From the NCBI RefSeq assembly GCF_000175615.1, contig NZ_ACVO01000007.1, positions 1 through 64,000 of the forward strand: DNA of 64,000 bases. Reading direction: 5' to 3'. Origin of the DNA: Rothia mucilaginosa ATCC 25296. GTDB taxonomy: Bacteria > Actinomycetota > Actinomycetes > Actinomycetales > Micrococcaceae. This document shows, one piece after another, positions 46,666 to 56,398 of the stretch; the stretch's first letter is position 1, and the number at the start of each line of letters is the position of its first letter. The notes under the pieces were generated by a model, which worked only from the letters and a program-made list of their open reading frames with translations, made no database searches and was not told where the DNA came from. The translations under genes and the position numbers were made by a program.

Positions 46666-47601
46666 TTAGGCGTTCTTCAGGGTGTGAGCGATGCTCGAGG
46701 AGAGCAGGTCAGCTCGCATAGCCTGGGCAACCTCCGGTTCGGAGAGTACGTGCGGCAGGCGAACAACGGGCTCATCCAGCACACCCTGCCAGGAAAGAAT
46801 TTCCTTGGCGGCAACGCAACCGGGGGCACGGCCCATAGTTGCTCGGACAATCGGAGTCAGTTCCAGGTGAAGACGCTGAGCCTCCACCAGGTCCTGTGCA
46901 ACGACAGCATCAATCAGGGCACGGAAGAGTGCGGGTGCCACATGTGCGGTCACCGAAACGAGGCCGACGGCACCCATTGCCATCCAGGGAAGGGTCAGTC
47001 CGTCGTCGCCGCTGTAGTAGTGCAGGTCGGTGGTTGCCATGACCTCGGTTGCGGCACCAAAGTCTGCCTTGGCGTCTTTCACCGCTACAATACTATCAAT
47101 TTCTGCAAGGCGGCGGTAGGTTTCGGGTGCGATGGGGATGCCTGCACGACCCGGAATATCGTAAAGCATGACGGGGGTCTCAGTTGCTTGAGCAACGGTC
47201 GCAAAATGGGCGTAGACACCCGGCTGAGTCGGCTTGTTGTAGTAGGGGGTCACAACCAGCAGGCCGTCCACGCCAACCTTTTCGGCACGGTGTGCCAGCT
47301 CAATGGTGTGCGCGGTGTCGTTCGAACCAACACCGGCAATAATCTTCGCACGAGAACCGACGGTATCCTTCACAATCTGGAAGACGCGCTCGTTCTCGTC
47401 ATCGGTCATGGTGGAGTACTCACCGGTGGTACCGCAGACCACCAGGCCGTCGTGGCCGTTCTCCACAAGGTAGTTCGCCAGGTCTGCGACCTGCTTTTCA
47501 TCAACGGAGCCGTCCTTCGCGAAGGGGGTCACCATTGCGGTCAGGAGGCGACCAAAGACAGGCTCAACAAAAGTACCGGGGTTCGAAAGGTTCTCAGACA
47601 T
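46666..47601 (-). CDS. dapA: 4-Hydroxy-tetrahydrodipicolinate synthase
   Basis: Condenses pyruvate with aspartate semialdehyde, the first step of the DAP-lysine branch. The 311-residue (beta-alpha)8 barrel has VCGTTGEYSTM with the catalytic threonines, YYNKPTQPG, LYDIPGRAG with the catalytic tyrosine area and IVAVKDAK with the Schiff-base lysine. ATG at 47601 has no Shine-Dalgarno; TACTCT lies 6 nt upstream, suggesting a leaderless mRNA. The gene follows the TPR-type membrane gene and dapB, separated by 193 nt. Confidence 0.97.
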   Translation of the reverse strand: MSENLSNPGTFVEPVFGRLLTAMVTPFAKDGSVDEKQVADLANYLVENGHDGLVVCGTTGEYSTMTDDENERVFQIVKDTVGSRAKIIAGVGSNDTAHTIELAHRAEKVGVDGLLVVTPYYNKPTQPGVYAHFATVAQATETPVMLYDIPGRAGIPIAPETYRRLAEIDSIVAVKDAKADFGAATEVMATTDLHYYSGDDGLTLPWMAMGAVGLVSVTAHVAPALFRALIDAVVAQDLVEAQRLHLELTPIVRATMGRAPGCVAAKEILSWQGVLDEPVVRLPHVLSEPEVAQAMRADLLSSSIAHTLKNA

Positions 47602-47607
47602 ATGTCC

Positions 47608-47613
47608 AGAGTA
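47608..47613 (-). promoter_or_regulatory. -10 box of leaderless dapA mRNA
   Basis: TACTCT on the minus strand lies 6 nt before the dapA ATG, with no Shine-Dalgarno in between. Confidence 0.5.
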
Positions 47614-47794
47614 CGCCCGAAATGCAGATTTTTGCTACAGAACGCATAAGTTTTCATGCGTGTTCTACAATTCGGACTCTTTCAAACCCGCGGTACTTCC
47701 ACGAGAGCCTATGAAACCGGGCACATAGCCTCGGCGTTATCAGTCTCATACCGAAAATAAATGTGGCATTGACTAGGGATCGCAGCGCTAGCGC

Positions 47795-48457
47795 CTAACG
47801 CATGCCCTTCGCCTGACCGCCCGAACGCAACGCCCACGCGTTGCGCATCGCCGCACGAGCACGCTTACGCTCGCCGCCCGCATCATACATGCACGCCAGG
47901 TTGAACCATGCCTTCCAGTTATTCGGCTCCTGCTCCACCGCCGCGGCGAAGCTCTCGAACTCCACCGCCGCAGCCTCACGGTCCACACGACCCGCCGGGG
48001 TGCGAGGCAGGGTATCCTCCGCAAGCTCACCCGAAGCAGCCAGCTCCTGAGCCATACGCTGAATACAAGCGCCGAAAAGCACCTCACGCACCAGCGCCCA
48101 CGCACCCAGAATCGGGAGCAGGATCATACCCGCGCCAAGAACAATGCCAGCCACAGAACCGGAAGTGAGCATCACGAAGCCCTGCTGCGCAATATGCACC
48201 AGGTACAGGGTCAGCAGCGCGCAGGTCAGCGCCGCGAAGGTCTTGCCGAATCCGCCAGCATCCACCGTCACAAAGACAGCACTAAAAATCAGCACACCCA
48301 TAATAGAGGCACGCGCCGCCAAAGGCAGTGGCAGAATCAGCACGGTCAGCACCATCAGCACGCAGGCGCAGACAGTCCACAGACGCAGCGAAGTCCACCA
48401 GGGGCTACGAGCCTCGGAAGATACCGGCGAGGCGTCGGGTGAAGTCTGTTCAGACAT
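47795..48457 (-). CDS. TPR-like membrane protein
   Basis: A 220-residue protein with four hydrophobic segments (about residues 22-45, 48-68, 72-95 and 98-125) and a soluble C-terminal part (130-220) that contains one TPR-like repeat, AAAVEQEPNNWKAWFNLACMYDAGGERKRA. Proteins of this kind lie between dapB and dapA in many actinobacteria; the function is not known. GGGGAG precedes ATG at 48457, which is 9 nt after the dapB stop, so it is translated from the dapB mRNA. Confidence 0.8.
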   Translation of the reverse strand: MSEQTSPDASPVSSEARSPWWTSLRLWTVCACVLMVLTVLILPLPLAARASIMGVLIFSAVFVTVDAGGFGKTFAALTCALLTLYLVHIAQQGFVMLTSGSVAGIVLGAGMILLPILGAWALVREVLFGACIQRMAQELAASGELAEDTLPRTPAGRVDREAAAVEFESFAAAVEQEPNNWKAWFNLACMYDAGGERKRARAAMRNAWALRSGGQAKGMR

Positions 48458-48466
48458 AACGCTCCC

Positions 48467-49237
48467 CTACGACAAATCCATGTAGGCGTCCAAGCCCACG
48501 CTCAAACCCGGATGCGCCGCCACCTCACGCACACCCAGCAGAACACCGGGCATGAAGGAGGCACGGTCAAAGGAATCGTGACGAATCACGAGCTGCTGAC
48601 CGGGATCGCCCAGCAGAATCTCCTGATGCGCCACCATGCCGCGCAGACGCACCGCATGTACGTGAATATCGTCGATTACGGCGCCGCGCGAACCCAAAGG
48701 GTCGGAGGTGGTGGCATCCGGGCTTGCGCCCACGCCAGCCTCCGCGCGGGCGGCAGCCACCTTGCGGGCGGTGTGCACAGCGGTACCGGAGGGGGCGTCT
48801 ACCTTATTCGGGTGGTGAATCTCGATAATTTCTACCGATTCGAAGTAGCGTGCCGCCTTCGCCGCGAACTCGGTGGCGAGAATCGAACCAATCGCAAAGT
48901 TCGGGGCGATGAGCACACCCACCTCGGGGTGCTCAGCCAGCAGTTCGCGCAGGGAGTTCAGACGCTCGGGGGTCCAACCGGTCGTACCAACCACCGCGTG
49001 CATACCGTGCTCCACCGCGAAACGCACATTCGCCTCGCTGGATTCGGGAACGGTCAGGTCAATAACAATCTCTGCGCCGGCATCGACCAGCTCCTGCAGG
49101 TCGTCGCCGCGGCCCAGTGCCGCCACCAGGTCCATGTCTGCGGAGGTGTTGACGGCGCGCACCGCCTCAGAACCCATACGGCCCGCGGCACCGAGTACCG
49201 CTACCTTCCAGATTTTTTCGTTACCCTCGCGGGCCAT
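48467..49237 (-). CDS. dapB: 4-Hydroxy-tetrahydrodipicolinate reductase
   Basis: Reduces the dapA product with NAD(P)H in DAP and lysine synthesis. The 256-residue protein has the nucleotide loop VAVLGAAGRMGSE near the N-terminus, GTTGW, the catalytic EIIEIHHPNKVDAPSGTA with the paired His and Lys, and the closing ASFMPGVLLGVREV. GGAGGAGAGAAG precedes ATG at 49237; 34 codons of open frame upstream look noncoding. The TPR gene follows after 9 nt. A plus-strand acyltransferase gene starts 252 nt upstream. Confidence 0.97.
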   Translation of the reverse strand: MAREGNEKIWKVAVLGAAGRMGSEAVRAVNTSADMDLVAALGRGDDLQELVDAGAEIVIDLTVPESSEANVRFAVEHGMHAVVGTTGWTPERLNSLRELLAEHPEVGVLIAPNFAIGSILATEFAAKAARYFESVEIIEIHHPNKVDAPSGTAVHTARKVAAARAEAGVGASPDATTSDPLGSRGAVIDDIHVHAVRLRGMVAHQEILLGDPGQQLVIRHDSFDRASFMPGVLLGVREVAAHPGLSVGLDAYMDLS

Positions 49238-49416
49238 CTTCTCTCCTCCGTAACTTATGAGCACCCCGACGATGGGGCAGACGCTGTGACGTACAGCCTC
49301 TATTATCCCCGTGTGAGCGCGGTGCACGCCATCGCACACACTGGGTGAGATGCCCCACGGAACCTCAACGGCATAAAAAGCGCAATAATCTAACCGTCAT
49401 ATAAGCCGTTTAATAC

Positions 49417-49443
49417 GCTATCTATAGATAGCAACCATATAAT
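49417..49443 (+). promoter_or_regulatory. Promoter with 16-bp palindrome before acyltransferase 2
   Basis: GCTATCTATAGATAGC (49417-49432) is a perfect palindrome ending 5 nt before a consensus -10 box TATAAT (49438-49443). No -35 box is visible at 17 nt; the palindrome occupies most of that position. This looks like an operator for a repressor or activator. Leader length would be about 40 nt. Confidence 0.55.
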
Positions 49444-49489
49444 TAGGAAGTATTTCTCTATTTTCCATCCTACGGAGTGCTTTCACAGT

Positions 49490-51436
49490 ATGAAGTCCCT
49501 CTTTACCTCCTCCGTGCGTCCAGATGAGGCTAACCGGCGATATATTCTGCCGGGTCTGGACGGCCTGCGAGCAATCGCTGTGCTCCTCGTGATGGTGTAC
49601 CATTTCTGGCCCACCGTACTACCCGGCGGCATGATCGGCGTGGATATTTTCTTCGTCATCTCCGGTTTCCTGATTACCTCCCTGCTTCTGCGTGAAGGTG
49701 CTCTCACCGGCAAAATTGCCCTGGGCAACTTCTGGATTCGCCGTGCCCGCCGACTGCTTCCCGCCATTACCCTGCTGATTCTGGTCATGGGACCGGTCAG
49801 CCTGCTCATTGGCGGCGATATTCAGGTGAACCTCGGCCGACAGCTCGCCGGTGCGGCGACCTTCTCGTCCAACTGGATTTCCATTTTTGCCGGTAATGAC
49901 TACTTCGCGCAGACCTCCCCGGAGCTCTTCACAAACTTCTGGTCCCTGGCAGTGGAAGAACAGTTCTACGTGGTGTGGCCGCTGCTCATTGTTGGCGCTG
50001 GCGTGCTGTTGCGCCGTTCGTGGCGTCGCTTCAGCGTGGTTATGGTGCTGGGCATTATTGCGTCACTGAGCGTTGCTACCGCTCTTCTGATGTCCGGCGC
50101 ACCCATTAGCCGCGTCTACTACGGCACCGACACTCACCTGTACGGCCTGCTACTCGGCGCCCTGCTGGCGTTTGCGCGCCCCTGGTCGCTGTACCCGCCG
50201 CTGCAGCAGTCCGTGCTGTACCGCGTGGCTCAGCCCTTCGGCCTGGTCGCCTTCGCCCGCGTCATGATCAGCTGGCTGTCCCTGTTCGCGCTGATTCCCT
50301 ACGCAATCCTCATTCCTGAGTCCGCACCCGGTGCGATTCCCTGGGGCCTGTTTGGCGCCTCCCTGCTGGCACTGGGCGTGATTCAGGGCATGCTTCCCGA
50401 CATGCTTGCTGGCGCTTCCGAGGTGCTGCGCCGCCTGCTGAACTTCGCTCCCCTACGCTGGGTGGGCGAACGTTCCTACGGCCTGTACCTGTGGCACTGG
50501 CCGCTCGCCGTGGTCATGCACTACGCCCTGGGCGCTGACCGCTCCCCGCTGGTAAACGTGGGCGTTCTGGTGGCGACCTTCGCTATTGCGGAGATGTCGT
50601 ACCGCTGGGTTGAGACCCCGATTCGCCGCTACGGTTTCCGCGGTAGCGCTAACCGTGTGGTGGCGGCTTTCCAGTCCTCGCGCACTAAGTTCCTGCCGGT
50701 TTCGGTGGCTCTTGCCGCTGTTGTGGCGGCTGCTTCGACCGGTCTGGCGGTGCACACCGCTCCGGCGATGACTACCGCCCAGCAGTCTGTTGAGGACGGC
50801 AAGCGTGCTGCCGCTGAGCGTATGAAGGCTCGTCAGGAGGCGCAGGCTGCGAGCGCATCGGCAAGCCCGAGCGCTGCAGGTAAGGACGCGAAGGCTTCGG
50901 CAAGCCCCTCGGCGTCGAAGGCTTCAACCGGTTCGGTGGATTCTTCGCAGGTGACCATTGTGGGTGACTCCATTGTGGTGGCGGTATCCCCCGAGCTGTA
51001 CGACAAGATGCCCGAAGCGTCCATCGATGCGGCTGAGGCACGCACCATCGCCAAGGCCCTGCCGATTATTAAGTCCATGGGTGCCAACGGCCAGATTCGT
51101 AAGACCTTCGTGCTGTCGGTGACCGCGAACTCGACCATTCTGGACGGTCAGCTCGACGAGGTTCTGGCGGCTATGCCCTCCGATTCTAAGCTGGTGCTGG
51201 TCACCGGTTACGGCCCGCGCAACCTGACCTGGATTGACTACTCGAACGGTAAGATTCGTGAGTTTGCGGCTCAGCATTCTGATCGCGTAATTATTGCGGA
51301 TTGGAACTCTACGATCCGCCAGGCTCTGCAGACTCAGAGCGGTCTGCTGGCCTCTGACGGCGTTCACCCGGAGGCTGCCGGTCAGGAGCTCTACGCCCAG
51401 GTGCTGATGGAAGCTATTGCCAAGGCACAGAAGTAG
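49490..51436 (+). CDS. Membrane acyltransferase with SGNH domain (OatA-like) 2
   Basis: A 648-residue two-part enzyme. The first 400 residues are an acyltransferase-3 membrane domain (YILPGLDGLRAIAVLLVMVYHFWP, DIFFVISGFLITSLLLRE, RRARRLLPA, WSLAVEEQFYVVWP, SYGLYLWHWPLAVV). The Ala/Ser linker (about 440-485) leads to an extracytoplasmic SGNH domain with VTIVGDSI (Ser), a GYGPRN-type block and SDGVHPEAAGQ with the catalytic Asp-His pair. Such proteins O-acetylate peptidoglycan (OatA) or other surface polymers. GGAG lies 13 nt before ATG at 49490. A terminator follows at 51555-51605. The gene lies alone on the plus strand between dapB and the M16 gene. Confidence 0.9.
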   Translation: MKSLFTSSVRPDEANRRYILPGLDGLRAIAVLLVMVYHFWPTVLPGGMIGVDIFFVISGFLITSLLLREGALTGKIALGNFWIRRARRLLPAITLLILVMGPVSLLIGGDIQVNLGRQLAGAATFSSNWISIFAGNDYFAQTSPELFTNFWSLAVEEQFYVVWPLLIVGAGVLLRRSWRRFSVVMVLGIIASLSVATALLMSGAPISRVYYGTDTHLYGLLLGALLAFARPWSLYPPLQQSVLYRVAQPFGLVAFARVMISWLSLFALIPYAILIPESAPGAIPWGLFGASLLALGVIQGMLPDMLAGASEVLRRLLNFAPLRWVGERSYGLYLWHWPLAVVMHYALGADRSPLVNVGVLVATFAIAEMSYRWVETPIRRYGFRGSANRVVAAFQSSRTKFLPVSVALAAVVAAASTGLAVHTAPAMTTAQQSVEDGKRAAAERMKARQEAQAASASASPSAAGKDAKASASPSASKASTGSVDSSQVTIVGDSIVVAVSPELYDKMPEASIDAAEARTIAKALPIIKSMGANGQIRKTFVLSVTANSTILDGQLDEVLAAMPSDSKLVLVTGYGPRNLTWIDYSNGKIREFAAQHSDRVIIADWNSTIRQALQTQSGLLASDGVHPEAAGQELYAQVLMEAIAKAQK

Positions 51437-51554
51437 TAGCTCTCAAAGGTAGCTTTTCGGGTTCTGCCGCTCATGCTGAGCGTCAAGAGCATGGGTGGCA
51501 GAGCACCCGGAAGCGCTTCTTGGAATCGTCTCTTTGATAGGTGCCGATACATAC

Positions 51555-51605
51555 AAAATGCCCGTTCCCTCCCCCGATTTAGCGGGGTGTGGGAACGGGC
51601 ATTTT
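51555..51605. terminator. Bidirectional terminator acyltransferase 2 / M16 gene
   Basis: AAAATGCCCGTTCCC pairs perfectly with GGGAACGGGCATTTT, with an inner CCCC/GGGG stem; TTTTT follows on plus and A residues serve minus. Confidence 0.9.
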
Positions 51606-51627
51606 TGTGCCTTATTCGCGTTGAGGG

Positions 51628-52959
51628 TTAGCGCACGATGGTGGTAATCATCTGCTGCTGCCCCAGGTACGCCGCCAGGTCACGAACCTCCTCCAGGGAG
51701 ACCGCGCGGATCTTCTCCAGCAGCTCATCGGTGCTGGTGAACAGTCCAGAGTCCAGCTCGGCGCGACCCAGGCGGGACATGCGCGAACCCGAATCCTCGC
51801 TACCGAGCACGGTGGAACCAGCCAGCTGGCCGCGGACCTTCGTCAGCTCCTCCTCGGTAATACCGGCGGTGGCGAGCTTATCAAACTCGTAGCCCATAAC
51901 CTCGCGCACCTGCTCGGTCTTAGCGGGCAGGCAGCCCGCGTACATGCCGAAGTAGCCGGCATCCGAGTACGCACCGGAGAACGCGAACGTGCTGTAGGCC
52001 AGACCGCGCTTCTCGCGAATCTCCTGGAACAGGCGCGAGGACATGCCCGCACCGAACGCGCTGGTCAGCACGCTCATCGCGTAGCGGCGGTCGTCACCGG
52101 CGATAATGCTCGGGCAGCCCATCACAATGTTGGTCTGTTCGAAGCCCTTCTCCACCTCACGCAGCTCACTCAGCGGAACAATGCCGCTGTCGGTGCGTAC
52201 GCGACGCGGTGCCGGTGCCACGCCCTCCTGCAGGTTCCAGCCGTAGCGGGTCAGCGCCTCCAGCACGAGGCGGACCATGGTGCTGTGCTCCAGCGAACCT
52301 GCGGCAGAAATGACCAGGCGGTCCGGGGTGTAGTAGCGCTTGTAGTGCTCCCACACGGCGTCACGCGGCACCTCGGTAATCTCCTGCGGGGTACCGCCAA
52401 TGGGGCGGCCCAGCGGGTTCTCACCCATGAGCTGCTCCACGAAGTTCTCGAAAGCAACGTCGGTCGGGTCGTCCTGGTCCATGGCGATTTCTTCAAGGAT
52501 CACGCCGCGTTCCTGCTCCAGGTGAGCCGGGTCCAGCAGGGCGTTGGTGACCATGTCGGTAATGACGTCCACCGCCATGGGCGCGTCATCGTCGAGCACA
52601 CGCGCGTAGTAGCAGGTGTGCTCCTTAGCGGTCAGGGCGTTGGATTCGCCGCCTACCGCGTCGAAGGAGGATGCGATGTCCAGGGCGGTGCGGGTGCCGG
52701 TGCCCTTGAACAGCAGGTGCTCCAGGAAGTGGGTGGAGCCGAGCATGCCGGGAGCCTCGTCACGCGAGCCCACCCCCACCCAGAAGCCGATGGACACGCC
52801 GCGCGTGCCGGGCATCTTCTCGGTAATGACGCGCACGCCACCGGGCAGGATGGAGCGGCGCACCTCGTTGCCGCCCGCACCCTCGTAGATGAGGCGGCCA
52901 CGCTCGTAGTCGAGCTCCTCGGCGATGGCGTCAAGCTCGACGGGCAGGGAAATAGACAT
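51628..52959 (-). CDS. M16 family zinc peptidase
   Basis: A 443-residue pitrilysin-type metallopeptidase. The zinc-binding inverted motif HxxEH is STHFLEHLLFKG (about residues 77-88), and the third ligand glutamate is in the EEIAMDQDDPTD region downstream. The non-catalytic second half ends in AAYLGQQQMITTIVR. In actinobacteria this gene normally follows pnp directly, as in rpsO-pnp-M16; here acyltransferase 3 stands between. AAGGACACTG precedes ATG at 52959. The substrate is unknown. Confidence 0.93.
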   Translation of the reverse strand: MSISLPVELDAIAEELDYERGRLIYEGAGGNEVRRSILPGGVRVITEKMPGTRGVSIGFWVGVGSRDEAPGMLGSTHFLEHLLFKGTGTRTALDIASSFDAVGGESNALTAKEHTCYYARVLDDDAPMAVDVITDMVTNALLDPAHLEQERGVILEEIAMDQDDPTDVAFENFVEQLMGENPLGRPIGGTPQEITEVPRDAVWEHYKRYYTPDRLVISAAGSLEHSTMVRLVLEALTRYGWNLQEGVAPAPRRVRTDSGIVPLSELREVEKGFEQTNIVMGCPSIIAGDDRRYAMSVLTSAFGAGMSSRLFQEIREKRGLAYSTFAFSGAYSDAGYFGMYAGCLPAKTEQVREVMGYEFDKLATAGITEEELTKVRGQLAGSTVLGSEDSGSRMSRLGRAELDSGLFTSTDELLEKIRAVSLEEVRDLAAYLGQQQMITTIVR

Positions 52960-52984
52960 TCAGTGTCCTTCGATGTGAGTTCGG

Positions 52985-54049
52985 TTAGCTAATCTTTTGT
53001 TCAATGGGACGCGGCAGGGTAAAGAGCGGAATCCGGAGCTTTCGTGCGCAGTACCCCAGCAGCAGCGAGGCGAGGATCGCAAAAATCGTACCCCCCACTA
53101 GGAACAGAGGTACCGAGAAAAGACCAGACTTCGTCAGTACGAAACGGAAAGCGGCACCGCACACGATGTGCGCGATAAAGATTTCCAGGGAGTGACGTCC
53201 CAGGTAGACGAGCCAGCCGCTCCACGGAGCCCGTGCCAGCAGGTAGGAGATCGAGAGCACCGCCAGCGACGACAGCAGGGAGGCGACAATACCGACAGCA
53301 ATAGCCGCCGGGTTGTTCGCAAAGTACGGCACGACGGTCGGCGGAGCGGCCTGCACATTCACCAGGATGACGGTGTAGACAACCAGACCAACGACCGCGA
53401 TAACGGCATGAACCGCCAGCGATACAGACTCCATCATAGCCTGGAACTTCTCGTGGCCAAGAGCCACGCCAAGCATGAAGAAGACCGCCAGGGAGATACC
53501 CTGCGTTCCCACGTAGTCACCGCTGTAGCCCCAGAACGCAACGGCGAGGATTGCGCATACCGCCACAATAACGTAGGCCTTGACGTCCTTCTGCCAGACG
53601 CGCCCCAGCACAGCGATGATGGTGACAATCATGAGCCAGGGGAAGAACCAAAGCTGCCCCTCAGGCTTCCACAGTTCCAGCAGGCTCATCACAGTCGTCT
53701 TATCGGAAGAATTAGACGGAAGTACAAGCTTCATACCCACCTGTAGAACCTGCCAAATGACGTACAGGTATCCGAAGAGAACCAGACGTTTCGTCAGGTA
53801 CGAGGAGGGAGTAGTCTTCAACGCTCCTCGCGACACGAACAGGCCGCTCAGGAAGGCAAAAACTACCAGGTGCCAGAAGTAAACCCCGTAATCCAGCATG
53901 AACTTGTAGGGGCGCAGGGCCTCGGTGCCCAACCCTGACGCCCACATTCCTCGATGAATATGACCAAAGACGATCGCGATAATCGCGAGGCCCTTGGCAA
54001 CGTCAATCGTCGTATCTCGTCGAGTCGACAATTCCGATATTCCTTTCAT
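52985..54049 (-). CDS. Membrane acyltransferase 3
   Basis: An acyltransferase-3 family protein of 354 residues with about ten membrane helices. It begins with DVAKGLAIIAIVFGHIHRG, typical of the fucose/sugar O-acetylase branch, and has FAFLSGLFVSRG, GQLWFFPWLMIV and YLGRHSLEIFIAHI. The ORF is open back to 54136, but that part overlaps the pnp terminator (54097-54158). I therefore place the start at ATG 54049; ATG at 54070 or a TTG at 54031 with AAAGGA upstream are alternatives, and no choice has an ideal Shine-Dalgarno. It interrupts the conserved pnp-M16 order. Substrate unknown. Confidence 0.8.
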   Translation of the reverse strand: MKGISELSTRRDTTIDVAKGLAIIAIVFGHIHRGMWASGLGTEALRPYKFMLDYGVYFWHLVVFAFLSGLFVSRGALKTTPSSYLTKRLVLFGYLYVIWQVLQVGMKLVLPSNSSDKTTVMSLLELWKPEGQLWFFPWLMIVTIIAVLGRVWQKDVKAYVIVAVCAILAVAFWGYSGDYVGTQGISLAVFFMLGVALGHEKFQAMMESVSLAVHAVIAVVGLVVYTVILVNVQAAPPTVVPYFANNPAAIAVGIVASLLSSLAVLSISYLLARAPWSGWLVYLGRHSLEIFIAHIVCGAAFRFVLTKSGLFSVPLFLVGGTIFAILASLLLGYCARKLRIPLFTLPRPIEQKIS

Positions 54050-54096
54050 AGCGAGAACAGCAGTCTGCATTCTGTTGTTCTCTATCCTCATGAAAA

Positions 54097-54158
54097 TGAG
54101 GGGCGCCCGGCACACCCGGCGGGGAGTGAACCGCACCGGGTGCGCCGAACGCCCCTCA
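54097..54158 (-). terminator. Terminator after pnp
   Basis: TGAGGGGCG pairs with CGCCCCTCA, and inside GGCACACCCGG pairs with CCGGGTGCGCC with one mismatch. The minus-strand tail is TTTTC. It starts 20 nt after the pnp stop. Confidence 0.8.
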
Positions 54159-54178
54159 TCACTTAGCGGGGGTTACGA

Positions 54179-56398
54179 CTACTCGTCGTCGCCACCCTCA
54201 ACGACCGGTGCCAGCGAGAGCTTGCCACGGTCATCAATCTTGGTGATCTCCACCTGGACCTTCTGGCCCACGGAGACAACGTCCTCAGCGTCAACAACGC
54301 GCTTGCCGCCGTTGAGCTTACGCATCTCGGAGATGTGCAGCAGGCCGTCCTTACCGGGGGTCAGCGAGATGAACGCGCCGAAGTCGGTCACCTTCACCAC
54401 GGTACCCAGGTAGCGTTCGCCCACCTCGGGAACCTGCGGGTTAGCGATAGCGTTCACTGCCGCACGGGCAGCCTCGGCGGAGGGGCCGTCAGCTGCGCCG
54501 ATGTATACGGTGCCGTCGTCCTCAATGGAGATGTCTGCGCCGGTGTCTTCCTGGATCTGGTTGATCATCTTACCCTTGGGGCCGATGACCTCACCGATCT
54601 TGGCAACCGGGATCTTCACAGAAATAATGCGCGGTGCGAACTCGCTCATCTCATCCGGTGCGTCAATCGCGCTGACGAGCACCTCGAGGATGTGCAGGCG
54701 AGCCTCACGTGCCTGGGTCAGTGCGCCAGCGAGCACGGATGCGGGGATACCGTCGAGCTTGGTGTCCAGCTGGATAGCGGTCACGAACTCGGAGGTACCT
54801 GCAACCTTGAAGTCCATATCGCCCAGCGCGTCTTCCGCGCCGAGGATGTCGGTCAGGGCTGCGTAGCGGGTTTCGCCGTCAACCTCGTCAGAGACCAGGC
54901 CCATTGCGATACCTGCAACGGGTGCGCGCAGCGGCACACCGGCGTTCAGCAGGGACAGGGTCGATGCGCAGACCGAGCCCATGGAGGTCGAGCCGTTGGA
55001 GCCCAGGGCCTCAGAGACCTGACGGATTGCGTAGGGGAACTCTTCGCGGGAGGGCAGCACCGGGGTGATTGCGCGCTCTGCGAGTGCACCGTGGCCGATT
55101 TCGCGGCGCTTGGGCGAACCCACGCGGCCGGTCTCACCGGTGGAGTACGGCGGGAAGTTGTAGTGGTGGATGTAGCGCTTGGACTTGACCGGGTGCAGGG
55201 AGTCCAGCTGCTGCTCCATCTTGAGCATGTTCAGGGTGGTGATACCCATGATCTGGGTTTCGCCGCGCTCGAAGAGAGCGGAACCGTGAACGCGGGGCAG
55301 GATTTCAACCTCAGCGGTGAGCTGGCGGATGTCGGTCAGGCCGCGGCCGTCAATACGGACCTGCTCGGTGAGGATGCGCTGGCGAACCACGTGCTTGGTC
55401 AGGGCAGCGAATGCTACGGAGACCTCGTTGGAGCGCTCTTCGAATTCCTTACCTTCGCCGGTGAGAGCTTCCATGAGCTCTTCCTGCAGCTCGGCTGCTG
55501 CTGCTTCGCGTTCCTGCTTGCCAGCGATGGAGTACACCTCTGCCAGGCGGTCTGCTGCGAATGCTTCAACTGCTGCGTCGACGTCTTCGCCGTGGCCGCC
55601 GAAGAAGGGCAGTTCCAGGGCGGGCTTGCCTGCGCGAGCCACCAGGTCAGCCTGCGCCTTGCACAGTGCTGCGATGAAGGGCTTAGCTGCTTCCAGGCCC
55701 TCTGCAACGATCTCTTCGGTGGGAGCGGTCTGGCCGTCTTCCTTGATGAGCTTCCAGGAGTTGTCGGTTGCTTCTGCCTCAACCATCATGATGGCGACGT
55801 CTTCGGTACCGTCAGCCTTGGTGACGATACGACCTGCAACAGCCATGTCGAACACTGCGTTTTCCAGCTGGGAGTACTTGGGGAAGCAAACCCACTGGCC
55901 GTCGATCAGTGCCATGCGCACGCCACCGATGGGGCCGTTGAACGGCGCACCGGACAGGGAGGTCGATGCGGATGCAGCGTTGATTGCGAAGGTGTTGTAG
56001 ATTTCGTCCGGCTCGTAGGTCAGGACGGTCACAACGACCTGCACCTCGTTGCGGATGCCCTTGGTGAAGGCGGGACGCAGCGGGCGGTCAATCAGGCGTG
56101 CAGCCAGGATTGCTTCGGTGCTGGGGCGGCCTTCGCGGCGGAAGTACGATGCGGGAATCTTGCCGCCTGCGTACATGCGCTCTTCCACGTCCACGGTCAG
56201 CGGGAAGAAGTCGAAGCCCTCACGGGGAGACTTGCCGATTGCGGTTGCGGAGAGCAGGGTGGTCTCGTCATCGATGGTGACGAGGACGGAGCCAGCAGCC
56301 TGCTTTGCGAGGCGGCCGGTTTCAAAGCGCACGTGGCGCTTACCGTGAATGCCGTTGTCGATTTCGACTTCAGCAAACTTGATTTCGGGACCTTCCAC
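54179..56398 (-). CDS. pnp: Polynucleotide phosphorylase
   Basis: A 739-residue trimeric 3'-5' phosphorolytic RNase, central to RNA turnover. Two RNase PH domains (about 10-230 and 320-550) are separated by a helical segment, then a KH domain (about 580-640, [26 protein letters not shown]) and an S1 domain (about 650-725, [28 protein letters not shown]). The start is GTG at 56398 with AAGGAACC just upstream. It follows rpsO, with a 406-nt gap containing a large hairpin that could serve processing or autoregulation. Confidence 0.97.
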   Translation of the reverse strand: MEGPEIKFAEVEIDNGIHGKRHVRFETGRLAKQAAGSVLVTIDDETTLLSATAIGKSPREGFDFFPLTVDVEERMYAGGKIPASYFRREGRPSTEAILAARLIDRPLRPAFTKGIRNEVQVVVTVLTYEPDEIYNTFAINAASASTSLSGAPFNGPIGGVRMALIDGQWVCFPKYSQLENAVFDMAVAGRIVTKADGTEDVAIMMVEAEATDNSWKLIKEDGQTAPTEEIVAEGLEAAKPFIAALCKAQADLVARAGKPALELPFFGGHGEDVDAAVEAFAADRLAEVYSIAGKQEREAAAAELQEELMEALTGEGKEFEERSNEVSVAFAALTKHVVRQRILTEQVRIDGRGLTDIRQLTAEVEILPRVHGSALFERGETQIMGITTLNMLKMEQQLDSLHPVKSKRYIHHYNFPPYSTGETGRVGSPKRREIGHGALAERAITPVLPSREEFPYAIRQVSEALGSNGSTSMGSVCASTLSLLNAGVPLRAPVAGIAMGLVSDEVDGETRYAALTDILGAEDALGDMDFKVAGTSEFVTAIQLDTKLDGIPASVLAGALTQAREARLHILEVLVSAIDAPDEMSEFAPRIISVKIPVAKIGEVIGPKGKMINQIQEDTGADISIEDDGTVYIGAADGPSAEAARAAVNAIANPQVPEVGERYLGTVVKVTDFGAFISLTPGKDGLLHISEMRKLNGGKRVVDAEDVVSVGQKVQVEITKIDDRGKLSLAPVVEGGDDE

